Of a stretch of 64,000 nucleotides of DNA, positions 28,045 through 37,772 are shown in pieces. Where the stretch lies: contig JANQAO010000001.1 in NCBI GenBank assembly GCA_030386295.1, positions 1 through 64,000 of the forward strand, written 5' to 3'. The notes below the pieces were generated by a model. The model worked only from the letters and a program-made list of their open reading frames with translations. It ran no database searches and was not told where the DNA came from. A program made the position numbers and the translations under genes. Positions within the stretch are counted from its first letter, which is position 1; the number at the start of each line of letters is the position of its first letter. Origin of the DNA: Candidatus Persebacteraceae bacterium Df01 (GTDB lineage: Bacteria; Pseudomonadota; Gammaproteobacteria; Tethybacterales; Persebacteraceae).

Positions 28045-28968
28045 ATGCGCGACAGCTCCCGTCAGTCGCGCTATGTGGGCATGGTACTCGGCTTGCCCGC
28101 TTTTTTGTGGCTGGGAGCGTTTTTTGTATTTCCCTTGGCTTTTATTTTTGGTCTCAGTTTTTCCGAAAAAAACGGGCTCATTAATCACACTCTAACTTGG
28201 ACCAGCGACAATTACCTGGTGGCGGTAGAACCTATCTACCTTACTATTTTTGCCAAATCACTGCTGATTGCCGCCGCTGCCACAGCAATTTGCCTACTCA
28301 TCAGCTACCCAGTAGCTCTTGCCATTGCTTTTTCGCCTGCACGCTTCAGAATGCCGCTTTTGCTTGCCATCTCGCTACCATTTTGGATTAATACTTTAAT
28401 TCGTACCTATGCCCTTATCGCAGTTTTTCGCACTCGCGGTTTTTTAAATTTCACCCTAGAATCGTTTTGGCAATTCGCAGATAGCTCCCTAGAGTGGCTC
28501 GGTGTCAGTGGTGGACTTGGTGATGCTTACACACCACTGGAGTTACTCTATACCAATGCCGCCGTTGTCGCCGGCATCGCTTATGTGTTTGTTCCTTTTA
28601 TGATTCTACCGCTATATGCGGTGATGGAACGCTTTGATCGCTCATACTTGGAAGCCAGTCTTGATTTGGGGGCAGGACACTGGCGAACTTTTTGGTGGGT
28701 ACTGTTGCCACTTACCATGCCCGGTATTATCAGCGGCGTTATCATCGTTTTTGTGCCAGCACTGGGAGCTTTTTTTATCGCCGACATGCTCGGCGGAACT
28801 GACAGTCAAATTATCGGCAACGTCATTGAACGGCAATTTTTGAGCGCTAACAATTGGCCATTTGGCGCAGCGCTATCCTTTTTGTTGATGTATATTACTT
28901 TTGCTGCTATTGCATTACGCGCTGTCTCCAGCCGCCGCGCGATTCGGCGCGGAGCTGTGATCGTATGA
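28045..28968 (+). CDS. potB: Polyamine ABC transporter permease PotB/PotH type
   Basis: 307-aa inner-membrane permease. The start is the ATG at 28045, 31 nt after potD; the frame is open earlier but inside potD. About six membrane helices, beginning GMVLGLPAFLWLGAFFVFPL, and the EAA loop that contacts the ATPase: YLEASLDLGAGHWRTFWWVLLPL (quoted by its key residues E-A-x3-L-G-A-x3). The N-terminal GLSFSEKNG segment and the position between binding protein and second permease fit PotB/PotH. The stop overlaps the potC start as ATGA, giving coupled translation. Confidence 0.92.
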   Translation: MRDSSRQSRYVGMVLGLPAFLWLGAFFVFPLAFIFGLSFSEKNGLINHTLTWTSDNYLVAVEPIYLTIFAKSLLIAAAATAICLLISYPVALAIAFSPARFRMPLLLAISLPFWINTLIRTYALIAVFRTRGFLNFTLESFWQFADSSLEWLGVSGGLGDAYTPLELLYTNAAVVAGIAYVFVPFMILPLYAVMERFDRSYLEASLDLGAGHWRTFWWVLLPLTMPGIISGVIIVFVPALGAFFIADMLGGTDSQIIGNVIERQFLSANNWPFGAALSFLLMYITFAAIALRAVSSRRAIRRGAVIV

Positions 28969-29780
28969 AAAAACGCCCAACATTGTTGAATTATTCTGAA
29001 CGCCCTTGGATGCGGGTGTTCTTAGTGGTGTTTTTTCTTGTGCTTTATGCGCCCATCATCACGCTTATCATATTCAGCTTTAACGATTCCAAGCGCAATA
29101 TCGTTTGGCGCGGTTTTACTTTTAAATATTATGAAAAAGCGTGGAACAATGAATCACTAGTAGAAGCGTTTGCTAATTCGCTAACAATTGCTGCAGCAAA
29201 CATGTTGCTGGGGACCATATTAGGCGTAGCGGCAGCAATTGTTTTATGGCGATTTCGTTTTCCTGGTCAACCGGTTGCTGAAGGAGTGTTAGCGCTACCC
29301 ATCGTCATTCCTGAAATTTGTATGGGTGTTGCCATGCTGGTGTTTTTTAATTTATGGTGGCCACACCATCTACCCTGGCCGTTCAATTTAGGCAACATCA
29401 TCATCGCCCACGTGACGTTTACTTTTCCTTTTGTTGCGGTAATCGTGCGCGGTCGGTTGGCATCGGTCAACCGAGAGTTAGAACAGGCAGCTATGGATTT
29501 AGGGGCAAGCGAATGGCAGGCAATGCGCGATATTTTGCTACCGCAAATTCGTACGTCCATTATCGCTGGCGCACTCATCGCTTTTACGCTGTCACTAGAT
29601 GACTTTGTTATTACTTATTTTACCGCTGGTCCTGACAGCATCACTTTGCCTGTCAAAATTAACTCTATGGTGCGTTTTTCGGTAACACCAGAGGTCAATG
29701 CTGCATCTACCGTCTTAATCGTTATTACCATTATCGCCACCATCTTAGCGATGCGCCTGCAAAACGGTAAGAAGCCGTGA
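28965..29780 (+). CDS. potC: Polyamine ABC transporter permease PotC/PotI type
   Basis: 271-aa inner-membrane permease, the second half of the heterodimeric channel. Key blocks: LVLYAPIITLIIFSFNDSKR at the first helix (the PotC/PotI signature), YYEKAWNN, ANSLTIAAANMLLGTILGV, VIPEICMGVAML and the EAA loop ELEQAAMDLGASEWQAMRDI. It ends with DDFVITYFTAGP, TLPVKI and a final helix. The gene lies between potB (ATGA overlap) and potA (GTGA overlap). Start codon ATG 28965; an earlier frame opening at 28854 is entirely within potB. Confidence 0.92.
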   Translation: MKKRPTLLNYSERPWMRVFLVVFFLVLYAPIITLIIFSFNDSKRNIVWRGFTFKYYEKAWNNESLVEAFANSLTIAAANMLLGTILGVAAAIVLWRFRFPGQPVAEGVLALPIVIPEICMGVAMLVFFNLWWPHHLPWPFNLGNIIIAHVTFTFPFVAVIVRGRLASVNRELEQAAMDLGASEWQAMRDILLPQIRTSIIAGALIAFTLSLDDFVITYFTAGPDSITLPVKINSMVRFSVTPEVNAASTVLIVITIIATILAMRLQNGKKP

Positions 29781-30835
29781 GCAATACCGCACTCATAAGC
29801 ATTCGCAACTTGATCAAGTGTTTTGGCCAAGATACTGCGGTAAATAACGTGTCGCTGGACATTGGTGATAAAGAATTTCTCGCTTTACTGGGGCCTTCCG
29901 GTTGTGGCAAGACAACTTTGTTACGGATGCTTGGCGGTTTTGAAAATCCTACTGCAGGAAGCATTTGCATAGATGGTGAAGACGTAACTGCACTGCCACC
30001 AAACAAACGACCAGTCAACATGGTGTTTCAATCGTACGCTGTCTTTCCACACATGACAGTGGCGGACAATATCGCTTACGGTTTACGAATGGAAGGCATA
30101 GCAGCGGCGGAAACAACAACACGGGTACGAGAAATGCTAGCGCAGGTTCGCATGGAAGAATATGCCAAGCGATACCCTGCACAATTATCAGGCGGACAAC
30201 GACAACGTGTCGCCTTAGCGCGGGCATTGATTAAACGCCCACGGGTGTTGCTACTGGACGAACCGTTGTCAGCACTAGATGCCAAATTGCGAGAAGTCAT
30301 GCAAACTGAGCTAGTAAAACTACAACACACGGTAGGCATTACCTTTGTCATGGTCACACATGACCAAGACGAAGCGTTGTCTATGGCTGAACGGGTAGCC
30401 GTAATGGAATCAGGAAGCATTCGTCAGTCGGATTCACCACGCAATTTATACGAATCACCTAACAATCGGTTTGTCGCCGATTTTGTTGGACGTATGAATA
30501 TATTACCCGCGCACCACATATCCGACAATTTATTTATGGTAGAAGGATTGGGCAAGGTGCGCGCACAAAACGGTGGATCAGCCACCAGTTATGTCGCTAT
30601 TCGTCCAGAAAAGTTATCATTGTCCGCCACAGCGTCAGCAAATGAAAGCACTATTTCTGTAGTGGAATTAGTATCTTATTATGGCGGTCTTACAGTACTA
30701 ACTGTACGCACCAAAACGGGGGCACAACTTACCGTTGTATTGCCCAACAATCATCGCGACAGCCGTCCCCCCGATGCTAACGAGCAAATAACAATCAGTT
30801 GGTCAGCAGATGACATGATTGCGCTATCGGAATAA
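29777..30835 (+). CDS. potA: Polyamine ABC transporter ATPase, GTG start
   Basis: 352-aa ATP-binding subunit. Walker A GPSGCGKTTLL (residues ~37-47), Q-loop VFQSYAVFPHMTV, signature LSGGQRQRVALARAL, Walker B VLLLDEPLSALDAKLR and switch MVTHDQDEALSMAERV, followed by a C-terminal TOBE regulatory domain (IRPEKLSLS onward). The GTG at 29777 overlaps the potC stop. Gene order potD-potB-potC-potA differs from the E. coli potABCD order but the same four parts are present. It is the last gene of the operon; the next gene (nagZ) faces it after 131 nt. Confidence 0.94.
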   Translation: MSNTALISIRNLIKCFGQDTAVNNVSLDIGDKEFLALLGPSGCGKTTLLRMLGGFENPTAGSICIDGEDVTALPPNKRPVNMVFQSYAVFPHMTVADNIAYGLRMEGIAAAETTTRVREMLAQVRMEEYAKRYPAQLSGGQRQRVALARALIKRPRVLLLDEPLSALDAKLREVMQTELVKLQHTVGITFVMVTHDQDEALSMAERVAVMESGSIRQSDSPRNLYESPNNRFVADFVGRMNILPAHHISDNLFMVEGLGKVRAQNGGSATSYVAIRPEKLSLSATASANESTISVVELVSYYGGLTVLTVRTKTGAQLTVVLPNNHRDSRPPDANEQITISWSADDMIALSE

Positions 30836-30966
30836 GTATTACTCTAACAATCAAAAAAAACGCCGACAATCAGTACCCAATCGTCTCTGTGCAACTAAAT
30901 AAGACACTTCATTAAATTAACTGTGCCGCAAACGGCGCGAATAAGTCTCCCCATTAACAGAGAATG

Positions 30967-31968
30967 TTAATTAATCACACTGAGCACGTGCTTACGCGCT
31001 TTCCAATAAGCTACGCTGCCCACATCGACGCGCCCGTCAAAACGTGGTGCCAACGCCAACCATGGATTGTCGGTATTTTCTTTTGCCGGCAAGCCCGTGG
31101 ACAGTGCTTCTTCTACCGCTGGTGGCTGACACACCAACAGCACATCAACGCCGACGTCAAGTGCAGCCTTCATGCGTGAAGTCATATCGCCGATTGCGGC
31201 GCCCGCCATGGTAAGGTCATCACTGACAATCAACCCTTTGTATGCTAATTGCCCACGTAAAATTTCTTTAACCCAAAATGTTGAAAATGTCGCTGCCGCC
31301 GAGTCGCATTGCGGATAGGCAATATGTGCGGTCATCATCGCCGGCATACCAGCCTGCGCACAGCGAGCGAATACCTGCAAATCAGCAGCAGCGATTTCAG
31401 CAAAAGTGCGCTCGTCCACCGCAAACGCACTGTGTGAATCGGCTTCTGCATAACCATGACCGGGAAAATGTTTTCCACAAGAAGCCATACCTGCCGCAGC
31501 CATACCATCACTAAATGATAATGCAAATTTTGCCGCACTTTCACTGTCAGCAGAAAAAGCACGATTACCAATGACCTGTGAGCGTCCATATGCCAAATCC
31601 AGCACCGGCGCAAAACTTAAATCTACCCCAGCGGCAAGTACCTCCGCTGCCATAACCATGCCCGCATCGTGTAGCACCGCCGGATTTTCGACCAAAATAC
31701 CCATCGCCGGCAACGCCAAAAAATCGTCACCGCAAAACCGTCTCACTCGCCCACCTTCTTGATCAACAGCAATCAATATCGGTTTCCCTGCAGCACGACG
31801 AACAGATGCCGTAAGTTGCCGTAATTGTTCACTATCGGCAAAATTACGCGTAAATAAAATCACTCCACCGACAGCTGGATGTCGTAACCATTGCCTATCT
31901 TGCTCCGTCAGCACTAAATCACCAACTAGCGCAATCATTAATCGCTGGGAAATATCAGGTATCATCAT
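30967..31968 (-). CDS. nagZ: Beta-N-acetylhexosaminidase (peptidoglycan recycling)
   Basis: Glycoside hydrolase family 3 enzyme that removes GlcNAc from anhydromuropeptides in the cytoplasm. 333 aa. Motifs: AVDQEGGRVRRF near residue 67-78, FAPVLDLAYGRSQVIGNRAF, the catalytic loop KHFPGHGYAEADSH (general acid/base His in DSH) and the nucleophile aspartate in LIVSDDLTMAGA. Its ATG lies in the acpS stop (4-nt overlap), so it is the last gene of the lepA-to-nagZ run. In bacteria with an ampG/ampD system this enzyme makes the signals that induce beta-lactamase; no such gene is in the window. Confidence 0.95.
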   Translation of the reverse strand: MMIPDISQRLMIALVGDLVLTEQDRQWLRHPAVGGVILFTRNFADSEQLRQLTASVRRAAGKPILIAVDQEGGRVRRFCGDDFLALPAMGILVENPAVLHDAGMVMAAEVLAAGVDLSFAPVLDLAYGRSQVIGNRAFSADSESAAKFALSFSDGMAAAGMASCGKHFPGHGYAEADSHSAFAVDERTFAEIAAADLQVFARCAQAGMPAMMTAHIAYPQCDSAAATFSTFWVKEILRGQLAYKGLIVSDDLTMAGAAIGDMTSRMKAALDVGVDVLLVCQPPAVEEALSTGLPAKENTDNPWLALAPRFDGRVDVGSVAYWKARKHVLSVIN

Positions 31969-32360
31969 GCTGGAATAACAATTTTATCAGCGATGACAAC
32001 CGCCATTGCAAAACCACCATCATGAGTGATAGATAAGTGACATTTATTGATTTCTCTAGCAGCTAGATAATCAGCCAGCAATGGCTCAAAATGAAATTCT
32101 GGACTCCCCACCTCATTTCCCAAAATCGCTATTTGTCGCCAATTAACGGGCGTCCGCAATCCCGTTCCCAACGCTTTACTCAACGCTTCTTTAGCCGCGA
32201 CCCGACCAGCCAAATACGTCAAACTAAGCTGACGAACAGCAAACTCTTCTCGCTCCGCCACCGTTAATATTTTCTGCGGCAATCGCCGCGGATAGCGTGC
32301 CAACAAACGTTGTAAACGAGTCATGTCTACCAAATCGTTGCCGACGCCGGCAATCATCAC
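31965..32360 (-). CDS. acpS: Holo-[acyl-carrier-protein] synthase
   Basis: Transfers phosphopantetheine from CoA to the ACP serine. 131 aa. The AcpS signature is complete: [18 protein letters not shown] (Mg-binding Asp), LTVAEREEF and the second metal-binding block [19 protein letters not shown] (Glu in KEA). [16 protein letters not shown] forms the C-terminal strand. Overlaps pdxJ upstream and nagZ downstream by 4 nt each, so the three are translationally coupled, the usual pdxJ-acpS pair. Confidence 0.95.
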   Translation of the reverse strand: MMIAGVGNDLVDMTRLQRLLARYPRRLPQKILTVAEREEFAVRQLSLTYLAGRVAAKEALSKALGTGLRTPVNWRQIAILGNEVGSPEFHFEPLLADYLAAREINKCHLSITHDGGFAMAVVIADKIVIPA

Positions 32361-33052
32361 ACAACAGCGATGGCTGTCACCATCTCCCGCACCGCCGCTT
32401 CTAATCCCACAAACAATGCCCGTGCAATCAGCGCATGACCAATATTGAGCTCCACCACTTCTGGCAAACAGGCAACAGCAGCAATGTTGTCCACATGCAA
32501 CCCGTGACCAGCGTGAACGGCCAAGCCAGCGGCGGCAGCGGCACGGGCGGCAACCACCAGCGGACGACTGTCACCACTTTTAGCGTAAGCTCCGGTATGC
32601 AATTCCACCGCCGCTGCGCCAGCAACGGCAGCCGCTTCTATCTGTTCGGCGCTAGGTTCTACAAATAACGATACGGATATCTTTGCCGCCTGCAAGGGCG
32701 CACAAAAATTACGAATACGCGATAATTGCCCAGATACATCCAGCCCTCCTTCTGTAGTAAGCTCCTGCCGTCGTTCCGGCACCAAGCACACTTTTTTTGG
32801 TGCAACTGCAAGTGCAATATCTAGCATTTCATCCGTCGCCGCTATTTCCAAGTTGAGATGGGTACGCACGGCTTGCTGCAAAATAGGAATGTCTGCATCC
32901 ACAATATGACGGCGGTCTTCGCGCAAATGCACAGTAATAAAATCGGCACCACCACTTTCGGCTAGCCTCGCCGCCTCAACGATATCGGGATACAGCGTTC
33001 CCCGTGCTTGCCGAATGGTTGCCACATGGTCAATGTTCACACCTAATTTCAT
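32357..33052 (-). CDS. pdxJ: Pyridoxine 5'-phosphate synthase
   Basis: Final condensation of DXP with aminoacetone phosphate in PLP biosynthesis; dxs and serC, which feed this pathway, are in the same window. 231 aa from the ATG at 33050-33052, giving [17 protein letters not shown], the family opening. Others: [42 protein letters not shown] and ELHTGAYA; the C-terminal lid carries [11 protein letters not shown]. An open frame extends 19 codons upstream but lies inside era. The ATG overlaps the era stop (ATGA) on one side and the stop overlaps acpS on the other. The recO gene, often between era and pdxJ, is missing. Confidence 0.95.
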   Translation of the reverse strand: MKLGVNIDHVATIRQARGTLYPDIVEAARLAESGGADFITVHLREDRRHIVDADIPILQQAVRTHLNLEIAATDEMLDIALAVAPKKVCLVPERRQELTTEGGLDVSGQLSRIRNFCAPLQAAKISVSLFVEPSAEQIEAAAVAGAAAVELHTGAYAKSGDSRPLVVAARAAAAAGLAVHAGHGLHVDNIAAVACLPEVVELNIGHALIARALFVGLEAAVREMVTAIAVV

Positions 33053-33939
33053 ATGAGCTCCGGCACACCGATACGCATTTTCCGCAATAATTGCTGGTCG
33101 GTTTGCCATGCAGGCGCAACTTTTACCCGCACAGTTAAATATACCTTGGCATTTAACACCCGCTCCATATCTTGACGAGCAGCAGCAGCAAGCTGTTTGA
33201 GCGTAACGCCGCCAGCGCCAATTACGATAGCTTTTTGCGAATCACGTTCCACAAAAATTTCTGCCATCACCACTTCCGCCCTGCCGCGTTTTCCTGTGCG
33301 ATGAGCGATAACGCCAATGCAATACGGCAATTCATCACCCAGTGCGCGAAATACTTTTTCACGCAACAACTCCGCCAAAAAAAACGCTTCGTCTTCCACA
33401 TCATTACGGTCAAATAACGCTGGCGACTCCGACAACAATAATGATACTTCTGTCACTAAAGCATCCATACCACGTCTGCGGCGCGCACACAACGGCACAA
33501 TAGCGGCAAAATCACGGCGTTCTCTCAAAGCGTCCACGTACGGTAACAATAAGCCTTTATCAGTAGCCAAATCTACTTTATTGACCGCCGCCACTACTTT
33601 TGCTTCCGCCGGTAGTCGTTGCAAAAAAGCAGTATCCTCATCCGTCCAAATAGGTGCAGCACTCATAAAAATAACTACATCCGCCACACCCGCTGCCCAT
33701 TCAGCACCGGCATTAAGACGCTTGTTTAACGTGCCGCCATGACGTGTTTGCCACCCAGGAGAGTCCAACACCGCCCACTGAGCATCATCGCGCCGACAAA
33801 TTACCCGAACCACGCCGCGCGTCGTTTGCCGACGATGAGAAACTATGCTGGCTTTATCACCCGCCAACGCATTAACCAAAGTTGATTTACCCACATTGGG
33901 ACGGCCAACTACGGCAACAAATCCCCTGTGCGAATTCAT
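33049..33939 (-). CDS. era: GTPase Era
   Basis: Binds 16S rRNA and helps 30S assembly and maturation. 296 aa. G-domain motifs: [17 protein letters not shown], the switch/G2 region [18 protein letters not shown] in place of the usual DTPG (G3; Thr to Ser) and AVNKVDL (G4). C-terminal KH domain: [22 protein letters not shown] with the GxxG-like IGAGG. The start overlaps the end of rnc by 4 nt, as rnc-era usually do. Confidence 0.95.
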   Translation of the reverse strand: MNSHRGFVAVVGRPNVGKSTLVNALAGDKASIVSHRRQTTRGVVRVICRRDDAQWAVLDSPGWQTRHGGTLNKRLNAGAEWAAGVADVVIFMSAAPIWTDEDTAFLQRLPAEAKVVAAVNKVDLATDKGLLLPYVDALRERRDFAAIVPLCARRRRGMDALVTEVSLLLSESPALFDRNDVEDEAFFLAELLREKVFRALGDELPYCIGVIAHRTGKRGRAEVVMAEIFVERDSQKAIVIGAGGVTLKQLAAAARQDMERVLNAKVYLTVRVKVAPAWQTDQQLLRKMRIGVPELI

Positions 33940-34625
33940 ACCGTTAACGCTGCCAATAAACAGCCGGCCGCAGTTTTTTCTGCCTCGCGGCGATTACTAG
34001 CAACTGTTGTTACTGTTTTGCCATTCGGCAACCGGCATTTCACTACAAAAAAAGGATTGTGTGCCTTGCCGCCACGCGCCACCGTTTCATATTTCGGCAC
34101 CGCTTGCTTGCGGTTTTGCAAATATTCCTGCAACCGCGTCTTAGCGTCTTTAAGTAAATTTGCATTTTTCGCCCGCATGTCACCCACCCGCGCTAACGGC
34201 TCGGCAAATAATTCTGCCGTTACCGCCATAGCCGTTTCGTAACCACCATCCAAATATACCGCTGCCATATAAGCTTCTAACACGCCAGCGAGGATAGAAT
34301 ATTGCCGCCGCCCATCAACTTTAGCCGGCGCGCCTAATATCAACCGTGCAGGCAACCCGATTTGCTGAGCCAATACCGCTAGTGCATCGCCATTCACCAA
34401 TTGCGATCGCGCTTGCGACAACACACCTTCGCTCCAATCTGGATATCGCTCAAACAACAGCCTCCCAACTAACAAATCCAACAACGCATCTCCCAGCCAC
34501 TCCAAACGCTCATTGTGGGCACCGCCAACACTAATATGCGTAAACGCTTGTTTTTCTAAAGCAGTATCGGCAAAACAGTGCGGTAAAACCCTGCTTGGAA
34601 GCTTATTCGCCACGGCCGCTCTCAT
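33936..34625 (-). CDS. rnc: Ribonuclease III
   Basis: Double-strand-specific RNase that processes rRNA precursors and mRNAs. 229 aa (E. coli 226). The signature NERLEWLGDALLDLLVGRLL carries the catalytic Glu/Asp, the second half being EAYMAAVYLDGG; a C-terminal double-stranded-RNA-binding domain runs from LQEYLQNRKQAVPKYE to the end with NRREAEKTAAGCLLAAL. The start chosen (34623-34625) overlaps lepB by 23 nt and gives 15-odd residues before AFTHIS; the frame is open for another 77 codons inside lepB but that part has no RNase III character. Overlaps era. Confidence 0.93.
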   Translation of the reverse strand: MRAAVANKLPSRVLPHCFADTALEKQAFTHISVGGAHNERLEWLGDALLDLLVGRLLFERYPDWSEGVLSQARSQLVNGDALAVLAQQIGLPARLILGAPAKVDGRRQYSILAGVLEAYMAAVYLDGGYETAMAVTAELFAEPLARVGDMRAKNANLLKDAKTRLQEYLQNRKQAVPKYETVARGGKAHNPFFVVKCRLPNGKTVTTVASNRREAEKTAAGCLLAALTV

Positions 34626-35487
34626 CGCCACCTTCCTCTCTTTCTTCCTCTTCAGGAAACGGCGTAGCACGCAATAATAACGATTGTCCAACACGGCCAC
34701 TATCTCTGAAGTTAAAAATAATCCGCACTGCCGGTCCAACAATATTATCTTCGGGCACAAACCCCCAATAACGACTGTCATTGCTGTGATCACGATTGTC
34801 GCCCAGCACAAAATATTCGCCTTCTGGTAAGTCACAACGAAGCAACCGCCCACCACTTCTCAATTCACAGTGTTCGCTATCAGGCGGATACGTCCCTACA
34901 ACGTTGCGCACGCCGCCATCATTAAGCGCATCATGCCAGCCGGCATCAGGCATTTTTTCTACCAACCTCGCTGCATGACGTCGAAAACCAGCGCTGGTAC
35001 CCGTGCTTTCGCCACTGTAAAAATAAGCTGCCGGCTCCGCTGGCTTTGACTCCAGCAACACACCGTTAATTTCTACTCCGTCATTGTGAATTTCTATACG
35101 ATCACCTGGTACCGCGATAATACGTTTAATAAAATGCACATCGCTATCGGGATGACGAAAAACAATCACGTCACCACGCTGCGGCGGCGAACCCGCAGAC
35201 AAACGAGTATTCAGCACTGGTAACCGAAAACCATATTGATTTCGGTCCACCAGCACATAATCACCAATAATAAGCGTTGGCTGCATAGAATTTGAGGGGA
35301 TGGAAAACCAATTAAAAATTAGCCCACGAAATAAAAACACCGCGCCGAAAATAAAAAAAATATCACGCCAAAAAGCAATCGGCTTACGAAAATCTGGTGG
35401 GTCATCGCGGCGCGTTATAGCGTAATACGCATACAACAATCCCGACCCAGCACTCAAAATCATAAAAAAGAAATCCGTTGAGTACAT
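34603..35487 (-). CDS. lepB: Signal peptidase I
   Basis: Inner-membrane serine protease that removes Sec/Tat signal peptides. 294 aa. Two N-terminal membrane segments (residues ~5-25 and ~43-60) with a short cytoplasmic loop. The catalytic Ser is in SIPSNSMQPTL and the Lys in HFIKRIIAVPGDRIEI; the third box is GEYFVLGDNRDHSNDSRYWGFV, given by its GDNRD core. The C-terminus is a charged tail (EEEEREEGGDESGRGE), partly because its end overlaps the rnc start. It sits 11 nt after lepA, the standard lepA-lepB-rnc-era order. Confidence 0.95.
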   Translation of the reverse strand: MYSTDFFFMILSAGSGLLYAYYAITRRDDPPDFRKPIAFWRDIFFIFGAVFLFRGLIFNWFSIPSNSMQPTLIIGDYVLVDRNQYGFRLPVLNTRLSAGSPPQRGDVIVFRHPDSDVHFIKRIIAVPGDRIEIHNDGVEINGVLLESKPAEPAAYFYSGESTGTSAGFRRHAARLVEKMPDAGWHDALNDGGVRNVVGTYPPDSEHCELRSGGRLLRCDLPEGEYFVLGDNRDHSNDSRYWGFVPEDNIVGPAVRIIFNFRDSGRVGQSLLLRATPFPEEEEREEGGDESGRGE

Positions 35488-35498
35488 GCTTCTTTCCC

Positions 35499-37292
35499 TT
35501 AATTTTCGTCGCTACGCAACGCAGCCATCAATGCATCCTGAGAAATTTCTACTCGCCCAAACTGTTTCATTCGCTTTTTCCCACTTTTTTGTTTTTCCAA
35601 TAATTTGCGCTTGCGAGTCACATCGCCACCATAGCATTTTGCCGTCACATTTTTACGCATGGCTTTAACCGTTTCGCGAGCGATAATTTTTCCACCAATA
35701 GCCGCCTGCACTGCTACGTCAAACATCTGGCGAGAAATAGAGTTTGTGATTTTAAGCGCCAATGCTCGCCCTCGCGATTGCGCTTCTTCGGCAATGGCCA
35801 TAGAAGACAATGCGTCCATGCGCTCGCCGTTAATGAGAATGTCCAGTCGCACAACTTTAGCTGGTCGAAAAACTTTGAATTCATAATCCATGGACGCATA
35901 GCCCTGAGTTGCTGACTTCAACCGATCAAAAAAGCCGCCTAAAATTTCAGCCAACGGCATTTCGTAAATCATTACCACTTGCAAACTAGCGTAATCCACC
36001 CGCCGCTGCACACCGCGGCACTTGGACGCTAGTGTCATCACTGCTCCCACATGCATACTTGTTGTCACAATAGTCATGTCGGCAATGGGTTCGCGTATTT
36101 CACGGATGCTTCCTGATTCAGGCAGCCGCCCAGGATGGTCCACCAGAATTTCTTCGCCCGCCACGGTCAATACTTGATACACAACTGTCGGCGATGCCAA
36201 TACCAATTCCAAACCATATTCGCGCTCTAGTCGCTCCTGCGTTATTTCCATGTGCAGCATACCCAAAAAACCGCAACGCAAACCAAAACCAAAAGCTGGC
36301 GATTTTTCGGTTTCAAAAACCAATGCTGCATCATTGAGACGCAGTTTTTCCGCTGCTTCACGTAATAACGGATAGTCATTAGGTTGGGCTGGATACAAGC
36401 TAGAAAATACATGAGGCTTGCTTTCTTTAAAACCCTGTAACGGTTTGGCACAAGGACGCCGCACCGCTGTCAGCGTATCGCCAACGCGGGCGGCAGCAAT
36501 ATCCTTGAGACCGGTAATAACGCAACCCACCTCACCAACACTAAGTGATTCGCGCATTTCTAATTTTGGTGTGAATACTCCCAACGAATCGCAGTCACGT
36601 TCTTCACCCGTCACCATGAATCGCACTCGCTGGCGGCGACGCAAACAACCATGCTTGACTCGTACCAATATTACTACACCCAAATATTTGTCAAACCACG
36701 AATCAATGATCAACGCTTGTAATGGCGCCTTCGCATCACCAATAGGCGGCGGCACTCGTGACACAACGGCGGCCAGTAATTCATCCACACCAACGCCAGT
36801 TTTTGCACTCACTGCAATAGCTGCAGAGGCATCTACTCCCGCCATTTCTTCAATTTCACGACACACCCTATCAACGTCAGCTGCGGGTAAGTCAATTTTG
36901 TTAATAACCGGCACAATCTCTATCCCCAATGCCACGGCGATACTACTATTGGCGATAGTTTGCGCCTGCACTCCCTTAGCCGCATCCACCACCAGCAAAG
37001 CGCCCTCACAAGCAGACAAAGAACGCGACACTTCGTACGAAAAATCCACATGCCCCGGTGTATCAATCAGATTAAGCGTATATGCTGATTGCTCGGACTT
37101 GTAATTTAAAGTCGCTGTTTGCGATTTAATGGTAATGCCACGTTCGCGCTCCAACTCCATAGAGTCCAACACCTGTGACTTCATTTCGCGCTCACTAAGA
37201 CCTCCACACCGCTGAATAAGGGCATCTGCCAACGTAGATTTACCGTGGTCAATGTGCGCGATAATGGAAAAATTGCGAATCGTAGTCAGCAT
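35499..37292 (-). CDS. lepA: Elongation factor 4 (LepA)
   Basis: Ribosome-dependent translational GTPase that back-translocates or helps initiation and 30S assembly. 597 aa, normal length. G1 [15 protein letters not shown] (residues ~13-27), G2 [11 protein letters not shown]3 [17 protein letters not shown]4 NKIDLPAAD. Domains II, III and V resemble EF-G. LepA-specific C-terminal features include [20 protein letters not shown] and [14 protein letters not shown]. It starts the leftward lepA-lepB-rnc-era-pdxJ-acpS-nagZ run, 95 nt downstream of sspB. Confidence 0.97.
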   Translation of the reverse strand: MLTTIRNFSIIAHIDHGKSTLADALIQRCGGLSEREMKSQVLDSMELERERGITIKSQTATLNYKSEQSAYTLNLIDTPGHVDFSYEVSRSLSACEGALLVVDAAKGVQAQTIANSSIAVALGIEIVPVINKIDLPAADVDRVCREIEEMAGVDASAAIAVSAKTGVGVDELLAAVVSRVPPPIGDAKAPLQALIIDSWFDKYLGVVILVRVKHGCLRRRQRVRFMVTGEERDCDSLGVFTPKLEMRESLSVGEVGCVITGLKDIAAARVGDTLTAVRRPCAKPLQGFKESKPHVFSSLYPAQPNDYPLLREAAEKLRLNDAALVFETEKSPAFGFGLRCGFLGMLHMEITQERLEREYGLELVLASPTVVYQVLTVAGEEILVDHPGRLPESGSIREIREPIADMTIVTTSMHVGAVMTLASKCRGVQRRVDYASLQVVMIYEMPLAEILGGFFDRLKSATQGYASMDYEFKVFRPAKVVRLDILINGERMDALSSMAIAEEAQSRGRALALKITNSISRQMFDVAVQAAIGGKIIARETVKAMRKNVTAKCYGGDVTRKRKLLEKQKSGKKRMKQFGRVEISQDALMAALRSDEN

Positions 37293-37387
37293 TTAAATGA
37301 GATTTTACCCCGTGTTCATGGCAACGGTATCGGCTAAGCAACATATTCTCCGATTTTGATAATGACTAAAAACAGTCTTAAATTTAA

Positions 37388-37768
37388 TCAAACAATTTTC
37401 AGTTTAGGTTTTTCGCCTTCATGTGCGCTTTGTTTTTTTTGCGACTGCCCACCTACGGGAGAAAAGGAAAGACCTGAACCGGTTTCTTTTGCAAAAATGC
37501 CAACGATTGCGCCCATCGGCACGTGAACATGAAAAGTAGCACCTTGAAAACGTGCGGTAAAAGAAACCACGTCATCCGCCATAACCATATCACGCACAGC
37601 TTCACCATCAATATTGAGTACCGTGTTTTTTTCCCCCACCGAACTTTTTGGTAAGGAAACGTCGTCACGACCATTCTCAACAATTAAATAAGGCGTGTGT
37701 TTTGTGTCTACGCACCATTCATAAACAGCACGCAAAAGATAAGGACGTATTGTCAAATCTTCGTGCAT
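37388..37768 (-). CDS. sspB: ClpXP adaptor SspB
   Basis: 126-aa adaptor that binds ssrA-tagged proteins and tethers them to ClpXP. Blocks: TIRPYLLRAVYEWCVDTKHT (the family start), LPKSSVGEKNTVLNID, ATFHVHVPMGAIVGIFAKE, then a flexible linker and the ClpX-docking tail KPKLKIV (XB motif). The chosen ATG at 37766-37768 lies 4 nt after sspA; a frame opening at 37795 overlaps sspA and adds no conserved residues. Pairing sspA-sspB directly after petABC is the common arrangement in beta- and gammaproteobacteria. Confidence 0.93.
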   Translation of the reverse strand: MHEDLTIRPYLLRAVYEWCVDTKHTPYLIVENGRDDVSLPKSSVGEKNTVLNIDGEAVRDMVMADDVVSFTARFQGATFHVHVPMGAIVGIFAKETGSGLSFSPVGGQSQKKQSAHEGEKPKLKIV

Positions 37769-37772
37769 TAGC

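Noticed and set aside
30836-30966. Possible terminator hairpin (GCCGCAAACGGC) between potA and nagZ
   Set aside because: The stem is only 4 bp and is not followed by a T run.
36418-37104. 228-codon plus-strand open frame
   Set aside because: Antisense shadow of lepA; Ser/Thr/Ala-rich composition typical of such shadows.
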